A stretch of 43,350 bases of DNA, from positions 1 through 43,350 of IMG/VR virus record IMGVR_UViG_3300017728_000022; one strand, written 5' to 3'. Shown piece by piece: positions 1-8,500 of the stretch. Within the stretch, counting starts at the first letter, position 1. Each line of letters begins with the position of its first letter. A program made the translations under genes and the position numbers. The notes beneath the pieces were generated by a model, which made no database searches, had not been told where the DNA came from, and worked only from the letters and a program-made list of their open reading frames with translations. This DNA comes from a virus.

Positions 1-1285
1 TAAAATATATGACTCAACAATACTCGCGACTAATCAAGGATCAGTCAGAAGAGGAGCAGCATCGGTTAACATCAATATTGAACACGATGATTTTGAAGAG
101 TGGCTTGAAATTAGAGAACCTAAAGGAGATGTTAACAGACAATCACTTAACCTACATCAATGCGCAGTTGTGGGTGATAAGTTTATGCGACGCCTTGAAC
201 AAGGAGATGCGAATGCTAGAACTAGATGGAGTAAACTACTTAGAAAGCGAAAAGCAACTGGAGAACCGTATATTATGTTTAAAGGAAATGTTAACAAAGC
301 GAATCCAGCAGCATATAAAGGCAATGGGTTAAAGGTTCACATGACTAATATATGTAGCGAAATAACATTACACACAGACGAGAATCATAGCTTTGTATGC
401 TGTTTGTCGTCATTAAACTTAGCTAAATATGATGAATGGAAAGGAACAAACCTTATACACGACGCCACATGGTTTCTTGATGGCGTTATGGAGGAATTTA
501 TTCAAAGAGCAAAAGGACTTAGAGGTTTTGAAAATGCCGTTCGTTCTGCTACAAAAGGACGAGCGCTTGGGTTGGGTGTACTCGGATGGCACACGTATCT
601 CCAAGAAAAGGGAATACCTTTTGAAGGTTTACTTGCTCAGTTTGAAACTAGGAAAATTTTTAGTCAAATTAAAATTGAAAGTGAAAGAGCTTCTATGGCC
701 CTTGCTGAGATTTATGGCGAGCCTTTGTGGTGTGTTGGTACTGGTATGCGCAATACTCACCTGCGTGCTATTGCTCCCACTGTTAGTAATTCAAAGCTTG
801 GCGGGAATGTTTCGCCAGGAATAGAACCTTGGGCTGCTAATGTTTTTACAGAACAATCTGCTAAAGGTACTTTTATTAGAAAAAACCCTACATTAGTTAA
901 ACTATTAAAAAAACATAAATTAAATACAAGTGAGACATGGAATAAGATATTGGAAGACGGAGGTAGTATACAGGGTATCGATGCTTTGGATAATACTACT
1001 ATGGGGCATGACATACCAGTTAAAGAAGTTTTTAAAACATTTAAAGAAATCAATCAGCTGGAACTCATTGCCCAGGCCGGACTAAGGCAGCAGTACATAG
1101 ATCAATCAGTTAGTTTAAATTTAGCATTCCCTAGCGAAGCTACTCCTAAGTGGCTTAATAAAGTTCATTTTGATGCGTGGAAAAAAGGCGTTAAAACTTT
1201 ATACTATACACGTACTGAATCTGTTTTGCGCGGTGATATAGCTCAGCAAGCTATGAGTGAAGATTGTTTAGCTTGTGATGGATAG
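1..1285 (+). CDS. nrdA: Class I ribonucleotide reductase, large (alpha) subunit, C-terminal part
   Basis: This is the 3' part of a gene that begins before the window; the frame is open from base 2. The enzyme reduces ribonucleoside diphosphates to deoxynucleotides and would supply dNTPs for phage replication together with a small subunit encoded elsewhere. Visible family hallmarks are GSVRRGAASVNI near the left edge, NICSEI (the N-x-C-x-E active-site motif), VCCLSSLNL (second redox cysteine), LYYTRTES (the paired radical-transfer tyrosines) and a C-terminal CLACDG tail that serves as the thioredoxin-linked cysteine pair. The first ATG inside the window, at 170, is internal and is not the real start. 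It is the only long plus-strand gene here and converges on the late operon. It probably closes a plus-strand nucleotide-metabolism or replication block lying outside the window. Confidence 0.95.
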   Translation, partial: KIYDSTILATNQGSVRRGAASVNINIEHDDFEEWLEIREPKGDVNRQSLNLHQCAVVGDKFMRRLEQGDANARTRWSKLLRKRKATGEPYIMFKGNVNKANPAAYKGNGLKVHMTNICSEITLHTDENHSFVCCLSSLNLAKYDEWKGTNLIHDATWFLDGVMEEFIQRAKGLRGFENAVRSATKGRALGLGVLGWHTYLQEKGIPFEGLLAQFETRKIFSQIKIESERASMALAEIYGEPLWCVGTGMRNTHLRAIAPTVSNSKLGGNVSPGIEPWAANVFTEQSAKGTFIRKNPTLVKLLKKHKLNTSETWNKILEDGGSIQGIDALDNTTMGHDIPVKEVFKTFKEINQLELIAQAGLRQQYIDQSVSLNLAFPSEATPKWLNKVHFDAWKKGVKTLYYTRTESVLRGDIAQQAMSEDCLACDG

Positions 1286-1334
1286 TAAGCATATATGTTT
1301 ACAATATGAAGCAGAAGTAAGCGTGTGTGTTTAC
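1285..1334. repeat. Two 18-bp near-palindromic repeats after nrdA
   Basis: Two related units, gtaagcATATATgtttac at 1285-1302 and gtaagcGTGTGTgtttac at 1317-1334, follow the nrdA stop codon. The arms gtaagc and gtttac pair with one G-T wobble, so each could fold in RNA. They may act as 3' mRNA stabilisers or a protein-binding pair, but could be chance. Confidence 0.4.
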
Positions 1335-1370
1335 TAAAGGCTAAAAGTTATAACTATTAGTTACTATAAT

Positions 1371-1407
1371 AAAAAAAGGGTCTCTTAATTGAGGCCCTTT
1401 TTTTTAT
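1371..1407. terminator. Bidirectional intrinsic terminator between convergent units
   Basis: The stem gggtctc/gaggccc (seven pairs, one G-T) has a 6-nt loop. It is flanked by a run of A on the left and a run of T on the right, so it ends in a U tract when read from either strand. It lies between nrdA (+) and the end of the leftward late operon (-), where a shared terminator is expected. Confidence 0.85.
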
Positions 1408-1499
1408 TTGTCTTTGTAATTGTGAAACATTAATTTATACATTAATTTATTCCAAGTACTTTTGAATTTGTAAATTAAATACTTTAGTTTTGATTTCAT
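1404..1499 (-). CDS. Very small basic hypothetical protein (31 aa)
   Basis: A 31-codon frame begins with MKSKLKYLIYKFKS and ends with HNYKDK. It is the last frame of the late operon, and its stop codon lies in the T tract of the terminator. It is rich in Lys, Tyr and Trp and has no membrane segment. Its leader is A/T-rich like other genes here. I do not recognise a function. The length and tight fit between endolysin and terminator make it plausible, but a chance frame cannot be excluded. Confidence 0.45.
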   Translation of the reverse strand: MKSKLKYLIYKFKSTWNKLMYKLMFHNYKDK

Positions 1500-1525
1500 A
1501 GTTTTATTTTTATATATTATAATTT

Positions 1526-1879
1526 TTAATATACCCACATTACATTAGGTGATTTGTTTTTGTCTATGTCTACGTGAATAAATGAACCAGCTACACCTAA
1601 TCTATTAAACCCCACTTCTCTCAATATACCCTCTAGTTTAAATCTATCTATAGAATTAGTGCAAGATATATCTGCAGCTAAACCCTTGAGGTGGGAAGAA
1701 GAAGGTTTTCCACCTACCTTTTTATTGTGTGCGGCTGTTCTATACCCTGAGTTTATTTTTATAGGTTTACCAAACTTTTTACGAGCTATATCAAGCATAC
1801 TTAAAAGCTCTTCACTCATTTTACTGCCGCTGCCTTTTTCATCAGGCGAATCAAATTCTTCTACCTTAAAATACCTCAT
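1526..1879 (-). CDS. Peptidase M15 family endolysin (D-Ala-D-Ala carboxypeptidase-like)
   Basis: This 117-aa protein should cleave peptidoglycan cross-links at the end of infection. The M15 zinc motifs are clear: SGYRTAAHN at about residues 44-52, SSHLKGLAAD with ligands His63 and Asp70, and FIHVDID with ligand His102. The size fits single-domain phage M15 (M15A/DUF882-like) endolysins. The start chosen is the ATG of MRYFKVEEFD at 1879, because it overlaps the stop of the upstream holin-like gene (TAATG). The longer frame, starting at 1957, would run back through that gene. There is no signal peptide, so it would need a holin to reach the wall. The family assignment is firm; the bond cleaved is inferred. 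Confidence 0.9.
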   Translation of the reverse strand: MRYFKVEEFDSPDEKGSGSKMSEELLSMLDIARKKFGKPIKINSGYRTAAHNKKVGGKPSSSHLKGLAADISCTNSIDRFKLEGILREVGFNRLGVAGSFIHVDIDKNKSPNVMWVY

Positions 1880-2034
1880 TAATCCTCTTCTTTTACTTTT
1901 GACCACTTGGCAATGGTATAACCTATAGTTACTACTAATAATATTATTTTTAACCAATCCTCTATCTGTGTAAAGGTTATGACTCCTAGCGTGCTGCCGT
2001 TTATAGCGTATAACTTAATTTCTTGTAAGCTCAT
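1879..2034 (-). CDS. Small one-TM protein, probable holin-like lysis protein (51 aa)
   Basis: A 51-aa frame starts MSLQEIKLYAING. It has a hydrophobic segment around residues 29-43 (LKIILLVVTIGYTIAKW) and a charged C-terminus ending KVKEED. Its stop overlaps the endolysin start as TAATG, so the two are translationally coupled. A short membrane protein directly before an M15 lysin is the classic holin position. No holin family motif is visible, so the role rests on topology and neighbourhood. A second, more typical holin lies at 32892-33287, so this one may be an accessory holin or another membrane factor. Confidence 0.65.
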   Translation of the reverse strand: MSLQEIKLYAINGSTLGVITFTQIEDWLKIILLVVTIGYTIAKWSKVKEED

Positions 2035-2039
2035 GTATT

Positions 2040-2264
2040 TTAGTATTTGGTAACTCTACCTTTAGTGTTCTTTTCTTTTTGGGCTTTTCTTTTGGATTCA
2101 GGAGTAACTTCACTCCAGGTTTTTGGTGTTTCTTTAGATACTTTCTTGGTGGGCCTAAATGTGTTTTCACCTTCGCTGTAATCTTCTTTACCACTAGGTG
2201 TTTTCCATTCCTCTTTAAACCATCTATTAAGATTCTTAAATGGTGAATTTTGTTTATAAGCCAT
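2040..2264 (-). CDS. Small basic protein with SPFK motif and WKTPSGKEDYSEGENTF block
   Basis: This 74-aa protein starts MAYKQNSPFKNLNRWF. The start chosen is one base after the stop of the preceding gene; the longer frame overlaps that gene. It has a Trp/Lys-rich N-terminal part, then TPSGKEDYSEGENTFRP, then a Lys-rich tail ending KGRVTKY. I recall this block from small proteins of marine phages, some annotated as DUF5872-like, but could not check. The MAYKQ opening and SPxK motif recur in other small proteins of this genome. Function is unknown; the basic charge would suit nucleic-acid or virion binding. Confidence 0.75.
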   Translation of the reverse strand: MAYKQNSPFKNLNRWFKEEWKTPSGKEDYSEGENTFRPTKKVSKETPKTWSEVTPESKRKAQKEKNTKGRVTKY

Positions 2265-2265
2265 A

Positions 2266-2562
2266 TTACTTAGATTTATTTCCCCAGTTAGCGGCACCAA
2301 CTTTTCTGCATTTAACTAGCGCTCCACTAGCATAAGCTGACGGCCACTTTTTGTATCTGCTCTTTACTTTACTGTAACAAGCATCTTTCTTTTTCGCAGG
2401 AGATCCTACGTGATAACCTTTGTTACCCTTAGCGCCTAACCCCTGCAATCCTATCTTATATATAGGACCACCTGATCCGTCCGCATTTAAAGCAACTTCT
2501 CTATTAGTGGGATATGTGCTAGCTCCACCTTTTTCTTTTACTACTGCTGTTATTGGTTTCAT
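2266..2562 (-). CDS. Conserved small basic protein with WPSAYASGALVKCR motif
   Basis: This 98-aa Lys/Gly-rich protein contains HVGSPAKKKDACY followed by KSRYKKWPSAYASGALVKCR and a C-terminal KVGAANWGNKSK. The WPSAYASGALVKCR stretch is one I recall as widely conserved among phage-encoded small proteins of unknown function, including marine phages. Two cysteines flank the conserved core and could be metal ligands, although that is speculative. The gene sits six bases after the giant polyvalent protein and one base before the 74-aa protein, so all are co-transcribed. The SPAK motif links it to the other small basic proteins here. Confidence 0.8.
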   Translation of the reverse strand: MKPITAVVKEKGGASTYPTNREVALNADGSGGPIYKIGLQGLGAKGNKGYHVGSPAKKKDACYSKVKSRYKKWPSAYASGALVKCRKVGAANWGNKSK

Positions 2563-2567
2563 ATTAT

Positions 2568-5500
2568 TTAGTCTTTCCAGCTGCCGCGCTTTACATTGTG
2601 CCAGCCTTTTTTATTACTCTTTTTATTTTTTCCGCTTTCAATCAGTCCTAGATCCCATTGGCTGTAGCCTAATGTTAGTGCTATTGATTGCCACATCTTA
2701 GTTTCATTATCAAGCGCTACTCTTATGTTGTCAGCTTTTCTAATCAATCTATCAACAGGTAAATTAAACCCTGCTGAAAGTATTTGCCCCACTGCATAAT
2801 ATGCGGGGTTGTCTAAACCATACCCAACCATTTTCTCTCTAGTAGTTTTATAACTAAAAGCTCTAGCTGCAGACATTATCTTCCGCATCTTAGAATCTAT
2901 AGGTGGAGATATGCTTAAAGCTCTTTGAGCAGCAACCGTATAATCAGGTCGGCTTTTTTCACTTTGTGTATAAATTTCCGCAACTATATTCTTAATCGTA
3001 GAAGCTATAGCTCCATAAATACCAGTTCCACGTAAGATGGAATCTAACATAGAATTAGCGACTCTGATTTCTTTGTTTTTTGCTTTTTCTTCGTCGTCAT
3101 CAAATGCTACCGCAAATAAAGCTGCTTGTAAGCTAGAGAATATAATATTCTGCACAGCTGTATAATATATGATCTTGGTTATATTTGTTTTAGCGTCTCC
3201 ACGTCCGTTTTTAAGATCCAAGAAAGCCTTTTTAGATAATCTCATGTATTGCATAGGGGTATTCGCAAAGGCTAATACAATACGTCCTAATGGGCTCGCT
3301 TGTTGTTGCGATATTCTATCTGGTCTTGAGGATTGCTGTGTTTCTTCTGCAATTTCTTGGAAATCTAAAAAAGCTTGCTCTTCAGCTTTTGCTTTAGTCA
3401 TTCCCTCGGCCACGTACATATTTATTCTATTTCTAATAAATGAAGCTCCACCCATTGCGATTGCAAAACTATCCGCTATCTGCGTAGGTAAGAAACCTGC
3501 TTTTAACAATGAGGCAAACACAGCTTTAGCTTTATTTGTTTCATTTTCAGCAGCGCTAGCAATATCATCCGCATTAACGTCATTTTTTAAACCAGATCTT
3601 CTTTGTTTCAAAAAGTCTGAATTAAATATCATTGAAAAATCACTCCAAAATTGTTTTTGGTTTGCGAAAGCTTTTGCAGCTTGTATAGGGTTGTTATCGT
3701 GCCAATTTATAAAGTTTACAATAGACAAAGTTTGTAGCAATGCTGATCTAGTATTGAAAAACATTATTGTACCTACAGAATCATTAACCCAATTCATAAA
3801 GCGATTAGTAAGCTTATTTGCGCCAGATGGTCTGTTACGGCCTGTTTTCATTCTGTAGAGCATGTCCTGTAGTGCTTCTACATAGCTATCCCCAAATTGG
3901 GATCTTAGTTTATTTATATTATCTTTTGTAAAGATAGCGTCTGCATTTTCTTGCCACTCTTTTAAAAACTCCGCTCTTTTTACAGTATTGATCATGTTGA
4001 TAGCATCTGTAGTTATAGTTCCAGCCACCCAACTATCTTGGGGCTCTGGATAACCATCCAACACTTTATCTAATTGATCTGCAAATTTTTTCAATTTAGG
4101 GTTGTTGTTAACTACCTCTATCAATTCTTGTTGCTCTTCTGCTGTTAGGTCTGGAATATCAAATCCATTTTTAGTCCACAAGTAAACTCTAACTGCTGCT
4201 TCGTTTGTAAAACCAGTCTCATTAATCTTACCTAACCCAGCTGGTATATTTTTTATGCTTTTCTTTAATTGCTTTACAATAGCTGTAGCGTTTTGCTTAT
4301 AGCTTTCGAATTCTCTAATACCTTTTGCAAATGGATCAAACAATGATTTTTTAAACCAAGCTTGATGCGCTTCACCTTTTTTGCCTTTACCAGTTAGCTT
4401 GTATAACAACCCAGCAAAATCTTCTGCAGAGGGTGGTAAAAAGAATTTGAACCTACCTTTCTTTTTGCCAAGCATTTTTGCTTTATTACCTGATATTTTT
4501 TTATCAGCATCTATTCCAGTAACATCTTGTATAATATTATTAAAATCAGAATTTAAGCTTTTTGCAAATTGTATTTTAGCTTGGTGAACTTTAGACTTAA
4601 CGTCTGCTTGTTCTAAAACTTCTTGTACCGCTTGTACGTTTTTATATGCGTCATCTGCAAAGTAAAAATCATTGTAACCTTCAGCTACTTTTCCAATTAC
4701 CCACTTAGCTTTAGCAATAGCTGTGCCATCACCTAGTCCAAATATATTTTCTAATTTAATATCTAAACCGATTCCCTTAAGAAACGTATGTATAGCATAT
4801 TTTGAATTAGCCGGTCTAGCGGTTAGAATGTAGACATTGGAATTACCAAACTTTTTATTACGAGCAACAGCTTTGTCAAACATTGGGCCTTTTGCACCGT
4901 TCATAACCTTGCTAAACTCGCTAAAGTCAAATTCAGCTCCCTGTGCCGCTAATTGGTCTGCTTGTAAAGCAAATTCAGTTGCATTTATTTTCCCTTTTGT
5001 ACCGTTAGGCAATGTATATAAAACGTTGCTCTTAGTTGTAGCTAAAGTATCGTCGAAATCCCATACGCTTATACCTTTATTAGGAGCGTCTATTCTATTA
5101 GACATAGCTTTAGCCTGATTAAGCGTTTTGCTAAATTGAAATAAATTATGTTTTTTCATTTCCTCCTGAACCTGCTTTTGCTGGGATGGATTCAAATATT
5201 TATAAGTTCTTTCAAATCCTTGTCTGTTCTTGAAGGCTTTAGTTTCACCAAACAACGACATAGTCACTACGTCTGCCATATCAAATGGATCAAAAGCAAG
5301 CTTACTTTTAGAATATTGAGTAAACTTTAATTTACCGCTGGCTTTTAATTTGCTTATTTCTTCTTTAATAAGATCTGTTTCGTATCTCCCGATACCGTCT
5401 AAGCCTTGTTTATTTAATATTAAATCTAATTTTTTAGGTATTAAATTTATTTTAGCTCCGTTGAGTATTTTTGTTAATACTTTAAAATCAATTTCACCTT

Positions 5501-8500
5501 TAGCATATTTAACCAAAGCTTCTGTTAGCTGCTTAGCAGTAGTTTCATGCTCCAGTATTAATTTTGCTATTGGCGTATTTACCATAAACATACCAGTAGA
5601 ACTTAGTTTCCTAACAGCTCCTCTTTGATCTGCTGTCGATAAATTTATAAATCCAATTACAGCATCTACCTCGTTATTTTGCTTGGCTCTGTTAATTTCA
5701 TCAATTAAATAATTTCTTACTAATATTGCCTCTTTGTTAACTTGATCAATATTATTTTCAAAGTTTGATTTTAATTCTGTTATTTGAACTAATCCTTTTA
5801 GTTTTATTTTATTAACTGTAATGTAGGTTTTAAATCTAGTTTTACCGTCTTTATCTTTATAAGACTCTTTTAATAAATCTATTTTTAGTTTTGATAATTG
5901 ATCCGCTCCAAAAGCAGGAACTAATATATTATTAAATATTTTTTCATTAGTTGTATTACCGTCAACCCCTAAGGTACGTATGGATCTACTTGTTATATTT
6001 AAGTAATTAACTATAGCTTCAACCTTGCTTTTATCATCTGTAGCTTCGTCAAAATCTCGCTTAACCTTAGTTGTAGAATAATTATAACCAATTATTTTTT
6101 GTTGGTACTTATAAATTTTTGTAAATTCTTTTACTCCTTCATTAACTATGTTAGCTACACTAGGTGTTCTTAGTGTAAATTGCAATTTAGATAATACATT
6201 AACAACATATTCTCTATATGCTCTTGTGCTTAATTGGTCTTTTCCAATAGAATGAACAGCTTTAATCAGGTCTTTTGTTGTTCTGATTTGTCCGTTGGTT
6301 ACTTTATTAATGAGCTCCTGCAAGACACCTTTTCTTAACTCGGTAATATTTTCTCTTTGAGCCAATTGCTCTAATACATCTATAGTGTCTTTTTGGTTTA
6401 ATTCTTTACTAAACTGTATTATATCAAAACCTTCTTTCTCGCCTTTGTATCTATCTATCTTAGATTCTAGGTTAGCTAATTGTGCTTCTATAACAATATC
6501 GTTAATAACATCCAAAGAATTCTCTGGAGCCAATTCCTGTATAGATTTTAAATCGCTTAAATTAGAGGGGGTTGCATAGTCTGCTACAACCTGTTTTGCC
6601 AATGGTTCAAGTATTTCTCTAAATAATTGCTTCTGTCTTTCTAGTACAGCAGACTTTTTACCTTTAACAAAATAAGTTAAGAAATCTCTTTTTTCTATTT
6701 TCTTAATTCTATATACAGGGTTGCCTTCTGGGGTAACTTCTCTACCTACTTTTTCAAGAGGAAATAACTTGCCATAGCTCTTCTTAATGCTTTTAATTGG
6801 CAAAGCTTTAGTTATTATATCAAAAGTATTTGGATCGTTTAGAAAGTCTATATAAGATCCAGGGATTACAGCATTAGGGTATACTCCTGTTATAGCCCCT
6901 AGCTTTTTCATTAACTTTTTAAATAACTGTTTTTGTATATAGTTTTCTAACCAAGAAACTATATAAGTGTCTCTACCTTTCTTAACTTCTAAAGTTTCAG
7001 ACAAAGTACCTTTTTGTACTCTTATTCTTATTTCTTTTTCTAACTCAGTTCTAATATCGTTTATTAAATCTTCGTCTACTATGTCTAGCTCATCGAAAGT
7101 ACGTTGGCCTCTTTCTACTGTGCCACTACGATCAATAGACGGTGTATCATTAGTGTCGACCACTCCCTTAGCATCTGATATATCACTAGTAAATTCTTTG
7201 TTAGCGTCTGCGAACATTAAAGATTGCCTAGCTTGTACACCGTATCTTTTTACATATCCTGCTAAATCTTTGTTGACAGCGGGATTAAATGTACGTATTG
7301 CGCTAGCAACCTCAGCTCTTAATATAGACAAAGCATCTTGGAACTCTAATGCTTCAGGTCCAACTTGCTTGAACTTTTGTTGTACTATTGTATTAATATA
7401 CCCTTCAAAAAGAGGTATTAGCTTTTTCTCTAAAGATGCTGGTAATGGCTTACTAGCCTTGTACTCTGTTCTTTCGACACCCTCCATACCTTCATTGTAA
7501 GTGTCCATAATCTTTTTAGACTTTGGATCTCTAGGGCCTAAGTCTGTTGTTCTAACGGGCTTAGCCTCTACTTTCTTTTTAGGCTTTGGTTTAGGTTTAG
7601 CTTCTTGTTTAATAGCTGATCTACCAGAAGCAACCCTTTCTTCGGCTTCCTCTAGTAATCTTTCCGCTTCTTCTACTTTCTTTTCAAGAGTAGGATTATT
7701 AGGGTCTTCTGCAAAAGCATCTAAAGCATCATCTAAAGCATTTTCAAGATTTAATATTTCTTGACTAGAAGAAAATTGCATTGCATTCTCAGGATCTCTT
7801 AATCCTGGATCTTCTGAAACTAGTCTATTTGCTTTTGTTTCTGCTTTTTGTACAGCCTCTACAGCTTTATCACTTATTTCTCCGCCCTCTTTTAAACCTG
7901 ATGTAAATTCTTTAAGCCAGTTGTATACACCACGGGCATCGTCAAAATGTAGGTCTTCATGATTTTCAATACCAGACTTAAGGCCTAACTTGCTTATTAT
8001 GTTGTTAAACCACAATCTTATTTTATCAAACAAAGAAGGGTCAAAATCTAATTCACCAGAAATAACAGCATCAGAAAGATAGTTTAAAAACTCTATAGCT
8101 TGCTTTTCTTTACCTTGTGTTTGCGCTATTTTTTTATTAATTGATCTTCTAACCTTAGCAGGCAGAATCTTCATAAGGTCATCGTAGTTTGCTTTCTGAT
8201 TTAAGTAGCTACCTACTAAAGAGTTAAGTATAGGGTGGATAATTTCATGTGAAGTAACCGTCCATTTACCTGTTTGTCGAGCCATCTCTTTGTTTATAAA
8301 AAGACTACCCGCCCCTAAATATACTCCGTCAGATTCAGCTGCTTGTTTTGCAACCTCAGCTTTTGTTAGGGGTTTAAAATCAGGGTCAGCTTTTATCTTA
8401 CCTTCTTTTACAGCTTTTAAATAAGATCTTTCTTTTCTTTTTAAAGCTCTATATATAGCGGTTACGTAGGCGTCGGTGTTTTCAAATATTCTTGGAAGCT

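Noticed and set aside
9-332. A 107-aa plus-strand open frame at the left edge
   Set aside because: It is out of frame with the reductase, whose own frame is open from base 2 and carries clear NrdA motifs across the same bases.
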